From an uncultured bacterium (lineage in GTDB: Bacteria > Bacillota_I > Bacilli_A > RFN20 > CAG-826): 64,000 nt of DNA. Of this stretch, positions 1 to 9,339 are shown in pieces. The position numbers and the translations under genes are program-made. The stretch covers positions 1 through 64,000 of the forward strand of contig CASEKC010000006.1 in NCBI GenBank assembly GCA_949288485.1. The letters are read 5' to 3'. The notes beneath the pieces were generated by a model, which did no database searches, was not told the DNA's origin, and saw nothing but the letters and a program-made list of their open reading frames with translations. Numbering within the stretch: the stretch's first letter is position 1; every line of letters starts with the position of its first letter.

Positions 1-46
1 TAAATTTTATTTCCATATGATACCCCTCTATGAATATCATATAAAA

Positions 47-82
47 AAGTGTACATTTTCATCTTGAAATTTTTGTACACTT
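47..82. repeat. short inverted repeat
   Basis: A perfect 9-bp inverted repeat: AAGTGTACA (47-55) pairs with TGTACACTT (74-82), leaving an 18-base loop. No open gene is visible around it. It may be a terminator, an operator or an element end in this decayed stretch; the sequence alone does not decide. Confidence 0.4.
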
Positions 83-140
83 AAATCTTAAAATTAATAA
101 AGATAAATAATTTATATTAATTTATATAAAATCTTTAATA

Positions 141-248
141 TTAATCGATTAAATTTGAATCAATATTATTTACCCATAAAAATTCTTCAAAATCCATTGA
201 AGTCATAATTAATTCAAATTCATTTCCTAATCCGAAATAATTAATTTC
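141..248 (-). pseudogene. fragment of a DUF4143-type ATPase
   Basis: On the minus strand a stop-to-stop segment reads FGLGNEFELIMTSMDFEEFL followed by WVNN and a stop. The MDFEEFLW stretch matches the conserved 'LDFEEFL' segment after the ATPase core of DUF4143 proteins; the intact neighbour at 595-1953 has YPLDFEEFLFA at the same point. Walker A, Walker B and the C-terminal domain are missing, so this is debris of a second copy. The rest of 1-594 is AT-rich, with only the short repeats listed separately. Confidence 0.5.
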
Positions 249-258
249 TTATAGTAAA

Positions 259-312
259 TTTCACGTTTTTAAGCGACTTTTTGAAAACTTTCACGTTTTT
301 CAAGCGACTTTT
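259..312. repeat. two-copy direct repeat, period 30
   Basis: The unit TTTCACGTTTTT(C)AAGCGACTTTT occurs twice in direct orientation (about 259-282 and 289-312). It belongs to a series of short repeat clusters next to ATPase genes or their remnants in this window. No cognate gene can be assigned with certainty; the nearest are the ATPase fragment at 141-248 and the ATPase at 595-1953. Confidence 0.6.
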
Positions 313-594
313 GATACTTAGTAGTATATTATAACTAGCTTGAAGTTAAAAAATATCGATATTTATCGAATTTTTAAATATTATCTTTAGTAATTTCGGG
401 TTAAATATTTTTAAAATTAAAGTTTCCGTAAAAAATTATTTAGATTATTCATTAAATCATTTGGTGAAATATTTGACGCATTAGCTACGATAGAAACCAC
501 ATTAAATGTCTTCTAGGAGTCTTTCTTATTGATGTTTTAAATCAAACTTTTTATTAATATTGACTATACAAATTTTCAATTTTTAATAAACTAG

Positions 595-1953
595 TTAATT
601 AAAAATTGCAATTAACATATAAGGAGGTATTCTTATATTATTATCATCCGAAACAAATTGTTTTGGATGAATAATTATTCCTTTTCCTACTTTATTATTA
701 AATTTTTCTTTAAATTTTTGATATGAGGTTAATGTATAATTTTTCGAAGATTTAACTTCAAGAGGAAAAATCTTATAAGAGCTGTAACTTTCATTAGAAA
801 TTAAAAAATCAATCTCAATATCATTTCTTTTTTTATTAATATCATAATGAGTATAAAAATATAATTTCTTTTTTTTAGAAACTAACATTTGAGCTACTAC
901 ATTTTCAAAAAACATTCCTTTATTAAAAGAAAGTTTTCCATTTAATATTGATTTATATAAATTATTAGTAACTAATTCATTCTCACTAAATGTTAAAGAA
1001 ACGAGTAAACCAGTATCATTCAAATAGCATTTTAAAGCACTTAAATCTTTATTTAACGCTAATCCAACACTAGGATCATTACATCTATAACAAAGATTAC
1101 AAATTGATGAATCTTCGAGCCAAAAAAGAGCATCTTCATATGAAGAATATAAATCATTATCTCTTCTTAATGTAATTCTTTTTTCGTGAGTTGATAAAAA
1201 AGAAGGTAGATTTTCAAAAATATACGATATTTTTGAATTATACTTTTTAGCAGCTTTTTTTATATCGTTTTTATAAAGTTCTAAAATTCTTCTTTTTTCA
1301 ATATCTGCGCTATAAAAATCACGATTATTTGTAAAATAAGATAAAACGCTTTTTGGCATTCCTCCAACCAACATATATTCATAAAATAAACGCATTGCTT
1401 TTTTATGCATAGAATTTGATAAAGGTTTATTATTTTGATAGTATTCTTTAATTAAATCAATTAAAAGAGATTCATCAGCAGCAAAAAGAAATTCTTCAAA
1501 ATCAAGAGGATACATCGATATTTTTTCTTCTTCAGAAGGAACAGTAATATTATCAACGTTTTCTTTTATCGAAATTAAAGAACCTGTCTCGATAAAATCA
1601 TATCTTCCATCTTCTATTAAATATTTTAATGCTTCTCTTGCTCTTGGAAATTTTTGTATTTCATCAAAAACTATTAATGATTCTCTTTTATATAGTTTTG
1701 TTTTATATTCAACTGAAATATTTTGATAAAAAATATCTAAATTATTAAGATTTTCAAAGTTTTCTTTAATTGTTTTACTAGCCTTAACAAAATCAATGAT
1801 AATATAAGATTTATATTCGTTTTTTCCAAAAAACTCGCAAATAGTTGATTTACCAACTCTTCTAGCACCTTCAATTAAAAGAGCAGTTTGGCCATTTGAA
1901 GTCTTTTTCCAACTTAATAACTTATCATAAATTTTTCTTTTAAGTACTTTCAT
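595..1953 (-). CDS. AAA ATPase with DUF4143 C-terminal domain
   Basis: A 452-aa P-loop ATPase of the widespread ATP-binding/DUF4143 family. Residues about 29-37 form Walker A (GARRVGKST) and residues about 94-99 form Walker B (LIVFDE), followed by the family's IQKFPRAREALKYLIE stretch. A sensor-like FIETGSLIS and the conserved PLDFEEFLFA come next. The C-terminal half carries DUF4143, with a PD-(D/E)XK-like ending (EIDFLISN...FPLEVKSSK). These proteins are common in gut bacteria and often mobile; their substrate is unknown. The gene stands alone, with a period-34 repeat array 31-111 bp upstream that is a plausible autoregulatory or recognition site. Length is typical of the family, so it looks intact. 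Confidence 0.85.
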   Translation of the reverse strand: MKVLKRKIYDKLLSWKKTSNGQTALLIEGARRVGKSTICEFFGKNEYKSYIIIDFVKASKTIKENFENLNNLDIFYQNISVEYKTKLYKRESLIVFDEIQKFPRAREALKYLIEDGRYDFIETGSLISIKENVDNITVPSEEEKISMYPLDFEEFLFAADESLLIDLIKEYYQNNKPLSNSMHKKAMRLFYEYMLVGGMPKSVLSYFTNNRDFYSADIEKRRILELYKNDIKKAAKKYNSKISYIFENLPSFLSTHEKRITLRRDNDLYSSYEDALFWLEDSSICNLCYRCNDPSVGLALNKDLSALKCYLNDTGLLVSLTFSENELVTNNLYKSILNGKLSFNKGMFFENVVAQMLVSKKKKLYFYTHYDINKKRNDIEIDFLISNESYSSYKIFPLEVKSSKNYTLTSYQKFKEKFNNKVGKGIIIHPKQFVSDDNNIRIPPYMLIAIFN

Positions 1954-1983
1954 ATATACATTATTTTACATCGTAATAGAGAT

Positions 1984-2064
1984 ATACGCAAAGTAATTTT
2001 TCTTAAAAACTAGAGACATACGCAAAGTAATTTTTCTTAAAAACTAGAGACATACGCAAAGTAA
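1984..2064. repeat. period-34 tandem repeat upstream of the DUF4143 ATPase
   Basis: Copies of ATACGCAAAGTAA begin at 1984, 2018 and 2052, an exact 34-bp period; the intervening TTTTTCTTAAAAACTAGAGAC is also repeated. The array lies between the ATPase start (1953, minus strand) and the next gene. It may be a binding site for the ATPase or another regulator (inference). Confidence 0.8.
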
Positions 2065-2175
2065 CGGCTATTTTTTAAGGATAAATATAATTTACTTTAT
2101 GAGTTAAGTCATAAAGTAAATTTAATATTTATTTAGTAAGTTTCTTTTAAAAAATATTAATTAACTCTACTATAT

Positions 2176-2216
2176 AAAAAAGAGAATACGTGAGGTATAA
2201 GACGTATTCTCTTTTT
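2176..2216 (-). terminator. rho-independent terminator of the surface-protein pseudogene
   Basis: AAAGAGAATACG (2179-2190) pairs with CGTATTCTCTTT (2203-2214); on the minus strand the stem is followed by a run of T. Near-identical GAATACG stems follow two intact lipoprotein genes (15247-15281 and 20728-20766), which ties this truncated gene to the same family. Confidence 0.85.
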
Positions 2217-2274
2217 AATTATTGATAATATTTAAATATTTCTAATTAAATCATTAATTAGAAATATATATTTA

Positions 2275-4411
2275 TTAAGGTTCAACTACTTCACTTATCT
2301 TCCAAGTATATTCTTCTCCATCAATAGTAACTTTAACGTTATCATCATTATGAAAGATTCTACTTCCATCAGTTAAATAAAATTGATCCCAAGAAGCTTG
2401 ATCAAATGTTAATTCTACCGTTCTATCTGCGCTTTCAGCATTAGCATAAAGAAGATAAGGTTTTCCTGGTTTTGTATTTCCTTCAATTGGATCTTCAATA
2501 TCTGTTGCCGGACTTGGAGAAGTGACTTCTTGAATAGTTACATTTGTAAAACTAATCATATTGTAATTTGAATAAGCGTTGTTTGTGTTATTTCCGACAA
2601 ATACACCAGCAATAGGGACCGCATTACCTTTATTCCATGTTGAATTTTTTCCATACATATCGTATCTATTATTTGAATCTAATTTTGTATAACAAGCTCC
2701 TGAATAATATAAATCGACATTATTTATGGTTAAATCACCACCTCTAACAACAACGCATTGTCTATCAGCATATAATTTAGAATTAGTAACAGTGACTTTT
2801 GCTCCGACATTAATAAATAATGCTGTATTAAAGAATTCATTTGTTTGAGGATGAGTATTTAAATCTTTTTCATATAAAGTTGAAATAGTACTATCAGAAA
2901 TATTGATTGTAACTGGTGTAGTTTCTTCTCCTCCTTGAGATGCATTTGTTCCTACTCCATATTGCCCGCCTGTAAGATTAGAACCAATAATATCAACTTT
3001 AGAATTAATTCCTTGAGTATAATAAACTGGGTTCCAATCTTGAGTTGTTACATCAACATGATCAAGAATTAATTGAGCGTTTTTAGCACTGTCACTAATA
3101 GAAAATAAACTTAATGATTTGCCACCATCTTTTAATTTTAAATCAGTTGCATCAATTGAACCATTTTTAATGGTTAAAATTTGGTTTTCAGATAAAGCAA
3201 TACTACGACCTTGATCTTTGAATTCCTCTTCTGTTTCATTAGGATTTAAAACATACTCAACCTTATGATTATCCAGATCTAAAATCATTTCACCTTTTTT
3301 AGCAGTACTATCATAATTAGTTGGCAAATAAATAATTGCGTTTTCATCAACTAAATCTGTTGTTAATTTAAAATATTTTGCTCCTGATATAATAGTAGAA
3401 TTATCAGAAACTTTTTGAAGTTGTGTAGGAGAAGAAATTAATAATGGAGTACTTTCACTTAAACCATCACCTCCATCAAACATTTTTTCAGTTGTAACTT
3501 CTCCTGCTAAAAATGTTTTGTTCCCTTCACCATCCTCTAAATATGTTGAACTTTCATAATAATTTCCATCTTTAAATAATGGCCCAACTTTAACATTTTG
3601 ACCATCTAATTTAAAATCAACATGTTCATTAAAATAATATTTTTCAGCGATATTATCAATAGTTTTGGAATCAACATTAATAGTTACTTTTGTATCTTCA
3701 CTATAACCATGAGCATAAAGTAATTTAAATTCGTGCTCTGTAGGTTCAGTTTCATCTGCTAATAAACTTAATCCTTCAGCATCAAATCCTTTTCGACTTA
3801 ATGTAACATTCTCTAAAGTTAAATCTGCACTTGCTTGATAACCAGAACTTGAAGAATTATTACCAACCAGTACTGCAGCTGAAGGAGCATTAGTACCAGT
3901 TTCCCAAGTTTGTGATTCATATTTGGTTGCTTCTTCATCGCCAGCAAAATTAATAGTTGAATTTGAAATTTTTGAACTTCCTACTCTAGCAAAACCCTTA
4001 TCTTCCGCCTTCAATTGTAGAATCAGAAATAGTTAAAGTTCCTGGGATATTAAACATAACTCCTGCAGATCCGCTATTTTTTGCGGTGACAGTTGAATTT
4101 TTAATTTCTAATGATATCTTTTGTTTAACGCCATTTTGGGCATTAGTTGAAAGACCATAATTTCCACCTACAACAGTTGAATCTGAAACGCTTACACTTG
4201 CAGCATCATTAAACATTGCAATTGGAACGCCATCACTTTCTAAATCAACGTTATTAACCTCAACACTTCCTTTACCATCAACACGAATAGCTGTTTTAGA
4301 GCCGCCATCTTTATTTTCACCATAATTGTAGACAAGTTTACTTCCATCTTCACCATTTAAAACTAAAGTTTGTTCAGAAGTGCCACCAACAACTTTAGTT
4401 TGGTATAAAAT
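2275..4411 (-). pseudogene. 5'-truncated, frameshifted surface protein of the lipoprotein/beta-solenoid family
   Basis: Two overlapping reading frames (ending at 2275 and 3998) and an open extension to about 4411 encode one protein body: repeated short beta-strand segments rich in S/T/N/D (for example SISDSTI-, VTNSKLY-type turns), as in parallel beta-helix surface proteins. The segment GGDGLSESTPLLIS followed by ...YFKLTTDL is shared with the lipoproteins at 11905 and 20799, so it belongs to the same family. It lacks a start codon, signal peptide and collagen-like stalk. A one-base shift near 4000-4016 separates GTLTISDSTIEGG from the downstream frame. Homologous coding stops exactly where the structured element begins (about 4412). 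It could be a dead gene or a silent donor cassette; assembly error could explain the frameshift but not the missing 5' end. Confidence 0.75.
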
Positions 4412-4598
4412 TTGTTGACTTTATCATTTTGAGGGAGTATTGATGCGACGAAGACGCTTTTAAGTGAAAAAAAGAAGGGAGACAACAGTTGCCTTTAAGG
4501 TTTCTGTCAAAGTCCCCTTCTTCCAAGTACAATTCATTATAACTAAAAAGTGGTAAAGAGATAAGAGGCATGGCCTCTTGTCTCTTATAAGCGTGATT
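4412..4598 (-). repeat. structured repeat element, copy 1
   Basis: This segment of about 187 bp is clearly homologous to 18502-18690. Shared features, read on the minus strand: a long hairpin (4557-4585), a TATAAT box (4536-4541) and a second hairpin ending in T7 (4467-4522). A downstream tail containing CTTAAAAGCGTC and ACTCCCTC follows. Base changes between the two copies keep the pairing in both hairpins. The left edge abuts the truncated end of the surface-protein pseudogene. Hairpin A also sits where a terminator for the gene ending at 4620 would be expected. Confidence 0.75.
4467..4530 (-). ncRNA. candidate small structured RNA, copy 1
   Basis: A TATAAT (4536-4541) with a weak -35 (TTATCT, 4559-4564, spacer 17) would start a transcript near 4530. 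That transcript folds at once into a terminator-like hairpin: AAGAAGGGGAC pairs with GTCTCCCTTCTT and is followed by T7. The inner part has a short ACAG/CTGT stem and a conserved AAACC...GG apex. In the second copy the stems read AAGAATAGGAC/GTCTCTATTCTT and AATG/CATT, so pairing is kept by compensatory changes. No known RNA family was recognised. Confidence 0.5.
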
Positions 4599-4619
4599 AG
4601 GATCTCAATAAAAATCTAA

Positions 4620-5318
4620 TTAATGAAAGGATGAATTATCTGTTGGAGTAATAGTTAAAGTTAATTTAAGTAATGCTTGATTAGATTTATTAACATAACC
4701 CTTTATTTCATTAACCATTTGTTTATATTGAGGTATTGTAATTGGTTCATATTGAGATTTATATTCAAAACAACGATTTAAATATAAAGTTGAATCATCT
4801 GTTAAAGAGAAAGTATTATTACCTTCTTCTTCAAATTTAAAAATAAATTCTTTATTAAATTCATCAAAAGAATCATATGTAGTTTTATTTAAACTTTCAC
4901 TTTCTTCATTAAGTTCAAAATAGTTAGATAAAGGAGATTCAATTTTAAAACTTAAACTAGCTTTAAAATCATCAATACTATAATTTTCACCACTATATCC
5001 TTCTTTAGGAGTAATTTTAAAATTAAATGCTGAATCAGTTTGCTCATCTAAAACTGCATCATCAGCTTTATAATAAAAGACTATTCCGCCATAATTTGAA
5101 TACTGAGTATTATTACTTTCAATATAAAAATAATTAGGACAATGAATAATTTCAACCTCTCCAAATTCTAAATAATTTTCAACATTTAAAGATAAAGAAA
5201 ACTGAGATGATGAAGAAGATTCATTAAATTCCCATAAAGCAAAACCACTTCCTATAAGAGTAAAAGAAGCAATTAAACTTAAAATAGATGTAATAATAAA
5301 TACTTTTTTTCTACCCAT
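4620..5318 (-). CDS. SipW-type signal peptide protein, TasA/camelysin-like
   Basis: A 232-aa secreted protein. The N-terminus (MGRKKVFIITSILSLIASF) leads into a SipW-type cleavage region, GSGFALWEFN. The mature part is beta-rich and acidic, with no catalytic motif. This class includes TasA and camelysin, fibre or surface proteins processed by the dedicated peptidase SipW. Here the peptidase gene ends 4 bp upstream (5323-6366), so the two are probably co-transcribed and enzyme and substrate probably paired. Overall similarity to the 9340-10014 protein is confined to the signal region. Fibre formation is inferred from context only. Confidence 0.65.
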   Translation of the reverse strand: MGRKKVFIITSILSLIASFTLIGSGFALWEFNESSSSSQFSLSLNVENYLEFGEVEIIHCPNYFYIESNNTQYSNYGGIVFYYKADDAVLDEQTDSAFNFKITPKEGYSGENYSIDDFKASLSFKIESPLSNYFELNEESESLNKTTYDSFDEFNKEFIFKFEEEGNNTFSLTDDSTLYLNRCFEYKSQYEPITIPQYKQMVNEIKGYVNKSNQALLKLTLTITPTDNSSFH

Positions 5319-5322
5319 ATTT

Positions 5323-6366
5323 TTATTTCTCTTTTATCTTTTTATTATTTTCATCTTCTATTAAATAAATAGTAGATGTTAATTCATTATTATCATTATC
5401 ACTATCATTATTATTGTTGTTACTATCTTTAACAATAACAACTTCTTTATATAAAGAATCTAAATCTTCTTCAATAAAATAGATTGAAGAAGATTTATTA
5501 CAATAATGTTTACATAATATAAATGAATCTAATCTATTTTTATAAGCTTTATTAATTCTTTCTTCAGCTAATGTTGCTAAAAAGAGGAAAATAAAAGCAC
5601 TAGATAAAGCAATTAAACCAATTTCACTTTTAATATAAGTAATAAATACTCCTAGTCCATAATTATTAAAACCATTATATTTACCAATTATATCTTTATA
5701 TTCTAACTCTGTTTCATAAGATAATGAAACAGAGTTAGAATCTCCTCTTAAAGTATAAACTCCATTATTATCTTCATTTTCTTTTATTTCTATAATACGA
5801 TGAATAATTAAAACATCTTCATGTTTATAGGCAACAACATCATAAAGTTTAAGTTCATCTTCACTATTAACTTTATCAATTCCAATTAAAGAATATTGAT
5901 CAATTTGATTAGTTAAATTATTTTCAAAAAGATAATCATTTTCTTCATTTCTTTCTTCCATACTTCCACTTAAAATAGTAAGGTAGGTTGTATTATTAAT
6001 ATAAATTTGATCTCCTTGAAGACGATAAGTTAAACCAACTGAAGAAATAGAAATTAAAATAACAATAATAATTCCTGAAAAGATATCCATTAAAATATGA
6101 AGTCTTTTTTGAATTACTTCTTCTTTTTTAATCATTTCTTCGCACGTAATAAAACTTTTATTTCTTTTTCTTTTATTAACATTTATTTTATATATTCTAT
6201 TACGATATTCTTTTTTTAATGATTTATCTTCTAACCCGACATTAATATGATTTACTTTATAAAAAGAATATAAAAAGAAAAGAAAAGAAAAAACAATAGC
6301 TAAACCAATAATAACAAATATTGAAACAACTAAAGCGATAATAAATAGTTTCTCTTGTCCGTTCAT
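5323..6366 (-). CDS. sipW: signal peptidase I, SipW/ER-type
   Basis: A 347-aa membrane protein with an N-terminal membrane segment (about 8-34), a second at about 89-112 and a C-terminal one (about 248-266). The catalytic serine lies in LSGSMEE and the second conserved block is DVVAYKHEDVLIIHRI, with a histidine where classical bacterial leader peptidases have lysine. That is the signature of the SipW/ER-like subclass. The next block, YTLRGDSN, carries the conserved aspartate. It is longer than Bacillus SipW because of an N-terminal extension and an N/D-rich C-terminal tail. The gene sits between two genes for secreted proteins and most likely processes the two SipW-type substrates of this locus. 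Confidence 0.8.
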   Translation of the reverse strand: MNGQEKLFIIALVVSIFVIIGLAIVFSFLFFLYSFYKVNHINVGLEDKSLKKEYRNRIYKINVNKRKRNKSFITCEEMIKKEEVIQKRLHILMDIFSGIIIVILISISSVGLTYRLQGDQIYINNTTYLTILSGSMEERNEENDYLFENNLTNQIDQYSLIGIDKVNSEDELKLYDVVAYKHEDVLIIHRIIEIKENEDNNGVYTLRGDSNSVSLSYETELEYKDIIGKYNGFNNYGLGVFITYIKSEIGLIALSSAFIFLFLATLAEERINKAYKNRLDSFILCKHYCNKSSSIYFIEEDLDSLYKEVVIVKDSNNNNNDSDNDNNELTSTIYLIEDENNKKIKEK

Positions 6367-6393
6367 ATTTACTCTTTCCCCCTTTCTTTATTC

Positions 6394-9186
6394 TTAATTA
6401 CTTACTTTTTCAATATATAAGATGTAATTTTTCCTAATCCTAAATAGGAATCTATTATCAAATACATAATTAGTAGGATCAGTATCACTAGGTTTATATT
6501 CTGCAAATATTAACCCAGTAACATAATCGATTACTCGATATGTACTTCCATCTTTAATAACTTTAGAAGAAATAGCTTCTTCTAAAGTTTGTTTAGTACC
6601 ATCATCTTCATTTTTTCCATCAATATTCATACCAATATAGTAACGTTTTTCCCATAAAGTTTTTAAATTTTGATGAATAACAAATCCATCACTATCTAAA
6701 GTAAAATCAGCATACCTATTAACATCTACTAATTTTACAAAGACATTTGAATGTCTAAAAGCATATAAATGGTAGTGAATTGGTGTTGAAATACCTTCAA
6801 CTGGGTTTTCACAGGCATATAAAATGAAATCATAAAGTCCTAAATATTGTTGACTTTTTGCTTCATAATATCTTCCATTACTAGTTCCATCATGATCATG
6901 AGCATTAAAAAGAGTAAAGTAATATGAAGCATTTAAAAATACTTCATTATCATCAACATTACCATCTTCATTAATATCATAGAAAAGGGTGTTATTACCA
7001 GTTTTATCTAAATAATCATTAATTATATTTTCCCGTGGGTGAGATTGATCACCTAAATTAGAAGGGTAAAAATGGACTTGATCTCCTTGATATTTAGAAA
7101 ATAACCTTATTTGGAATGCCGCTTCTTCTACACTTTTATAAGTAGTTAAATCAACATTTTTAATAATATAAATATTTTCATTATCTAAAGCTTCTAATCC
7201 CTCTACTTTTTGAGTAGAAGAAATATTTGTAACAATTGTATTACCTTGATTATCTACTTCTGTATGTGTAACTGTACTTTTAGCTTGATAAATAGGATGA
7301 GTTTGTTTAACCATTGAAGGAGCAATATTATATAAACGATCAACTTGATCGTTTATACTACTTCCATTATTTCTAGAAGATAACCCACTAACAAATTTAG
7401 CTTCAGTAACTTTTTCAATTGCAAAAACAAAATAACTTTCATTATAATCTGCCGAATTAGAAATTGCTTGAGGAGTATTTATAACAAACTCTAAATTTTT
7501 ATTAGAAATAGGTTCTGGAAGGTGAAATAAAATATAATCTCTTAATGCTGTTCCTCTATCTCGATAATAATCACCAGAATTTAAATCATTTATAGAATAA
7601 GAATGTTGTAAAAACCCTTTCCCTTCCCTTGTTATTTTTTGATAAGCATTAGGGGAAACAACAAACATAAATAAATTGTATAATCCACTTCCATATTTCT
7701 CTAAAATTTGTTGAGTATCTGACTTATTTTGGGGATCTTTTTGATAAATTGTTAAGACTTCTTCCCAAGTTCCGTTCCATGCGCCGATTCCGCTTCCTAA
7801 GGATTCGGAATGCTGTAATGCTGCACCTTTTAAATAAATATTAGTTATATTACTATCTTCAAGATTAATATTTAGATTATTAATTGAAGCATATTTAATT
7901 GGTAACTCGCCTAAATTTGTGGTATCTAAAATTTCTTCTTCAGTATATAAAAAATATTGAGTATCTGGAAAATAAACACCTGGAGTTGTTTCAACTTCAT
8001 ATTCAAAATCTATTTGAAGAGCATCTCTTCCCCCATTACGATTTTCTTCTCCATCTCCATTATCAGCTTTAAAAATCATTGATGCACCATCAGTCTTTAA
8101 AATATTATCAAGATCAGAATCTGATAATTGTGAACGATAATCTTTACCATTCGAAAAAATAGGAAATAAACGAATTACATTATGTTCATCAGCATATTCT
8201 TCTAAGTTACGCATTAAATCAAAATAACTATGTAAGTCACTTGAAGAAAAAGAACTTAAAACAGTATTTCCATCATAATTACCTGTTGTTAAAGCTGAAA
8301 AGGTATTAGTATCATCAAAATATCCCCAACCATTAAAAGTTAAGTTATACCAAGCTCCAGCAGGATTTGAATCTCCCATATCATTATATGGGAGAGGATT
8401 AAGTTTTTGATATAAAGCGATAGGTAAATTATCTTCAATTGTTATTTTATATGGTAAATAACGACCTTCTCCTTTATATAATTCAGGCCAATAACCCATT
8501 CTATCACTTCTAAATTTTGGGCGATTTTTAGTTCTTTCACTAATATAAGGATTTGTATTATTTTCATTTTGATTATATTCAAGTGTTTCATTTAACCATT
8601 CAGGCGAACCACTATCACTTTTATATTTTTCCCAAGTTTGATAATAAGCATCGATTGAACTAGGTTCATTGTTTCGATAATCCGCTTGTAAATAAGTATT
8701 TCTATCACTATAGATATGTCCGGCTTGATTACCAACATAATCTAAATAATATTCATCACCATTCTTCAAAGTAGCATTATTTACTTTAAAAGAATCATGT
8801 ATGTTAGAAGGTGTAACAACATTATTAATATTAATATCATAATCACCTTGATTTAAACTATAAGTTACATCAATATATCCAAACATATCTTCAGGGAGTA
8901 TTTCAGAATTATTAGTAATGGTATTCGTTTTATTTAAATAATTGTAATATTGCTGAGAATACAAAGTCGAAGGAAAAAAATAGATAGTATATTCTTTAGA
9001 TGTATAATCTTGATTAACACTACTATCATAATTTTCTTTAATATTATCAATACCTCCTAAAGTTATATTTTCATTCTTTTCTATAGGAAAAGATGAAAAT
9101 ATAAAAAGAGAATACGCTCCAATAGGAAGTATTATAAATAAAGATATAAAGGTTATTAATATTGCTAATATTCTTTTTTTCATCAT
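6394..9186 (-). CDS. large secreted or membrane-anchored protein of unknown function
   Basis: A 930-aa protein with an N-terminal membrane segment (residues about 5-27), then a long extracellular region rich in N, D, Y and S. No recognisable catalytic motif, repeat or C-terminal anchor was seen. It lies 27 bp upstream of the signal peptidase gene and downstream of the SipW-substrate gene at 9340-10014, with a hairpin terminator between it and that gene. Position suggests a minor or accessory component of the surface structure built by this locus, comparable to TapA beside TasA in Bacillus; no sequence similarity to TapA is claimed. Confidence 0.5.
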   Translation of the reverse strand: MMKKRILAILITFISLFIILPIGAYSLFIFSSFPIEKNENITLGGIDNIKENYDSSVNQDYTSKEYTIYFFPSTLYSQQYYNYLNKTNTITNNSEILPEDMFGYIDVTYSLNQGDYDININNVVTPSNIHDSFKVNNATLKNGDEYYLDYVGNQAGHIYSDRNTYLQADYRNNEPSSIDAYYQTWEKYKSDSGSPEWLNETLEYNQNENNTNPYISERTKNRPKFRSDRMGYWPELYKGEGRYLPYKITIEDNLPIALYQKLNPLPYNDMGDSNPAGAWYNLTFNGWGYFDDTNTFSALTTGNYDGNTVLSSFSSSDLHSYFDLMRNLEEYADEHNVIRLFPIFSNGKDYRSQLSDSDLDNILKTDGASMIFKADNGDGEENRNGGRDALQIDFEYEVETTPGVYFPDTQYFLYTEEEILDTTNLGELPIKYASINNLNINLEDSNITNIYLKGAALQHSESLGSGIGAWNGTWEEVLTIYQKDPQNKSDTQQILEKYGSGLYNLFMFVVSPNAYQKITREGKGFLQHSYSINDLNSGDYYRDRGTALRDYILFHLPEPISNKNLEFVINTPQAISNSADYNESYFVFAIEKVTEAKFVSGLSSRNNGSSINDQVDRLYNIAPSMVKQTHPIYQAKSTVTHTEVDNQGNTIVTNISSTQKVEGLEALDNENIYIIKNVDLTTYKSVEEAAFQIRLFSKYQGDQVHFYPSNLGDQSHPRENIINDYLDKTGNNTLFYDINEDGNVDDNEVFLNASYYFTLFNAHDHDGTSNGRYYEAKSQQYLGLYDFILYACENPVEGISTPIHYHLYAFRHSNVFVKLVDVNRYADFTLDSDGFVIHQNLKTLWEKRYYIGMNIDGKNEDDGTKQTLEEAISSKVIKDGSTYRVIDYVTGLIFAEYKPSDTDPTNYVFDNRFLFRIRKNYILYIEKVSN

Positions 9187-9259
9187 CTTATATTTATTTA
9201 GTATTATTGTTTAATTAATTATATCTTTCTTTAATTAATTAAATAATTAATCCAATAAA

Positions 9260-9287
9260 GGGATAGAAAATATTTATTTTCTATCCC
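9260..9287 (-). terminator. hairpin between the first surface gene and the rest of the operon
   Basis: GGGATAGAAAATA (9260-9272) and TATTTTCTATCCC (9275-9287) form a near-perfect 13-bp stem, followed on the minus strand by TTTATT. It lies after the 9340-10014 gene and before 9186. It could be a full terminator or a partial one that makes the first gene more abundant than the downstream genes. Confidence 0.7.
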
Positions 9288-9339
9288 GAAATTATTATTG
9301 ATATATAAAGTTATAAATAAGTATCTTATTTTATATAAA

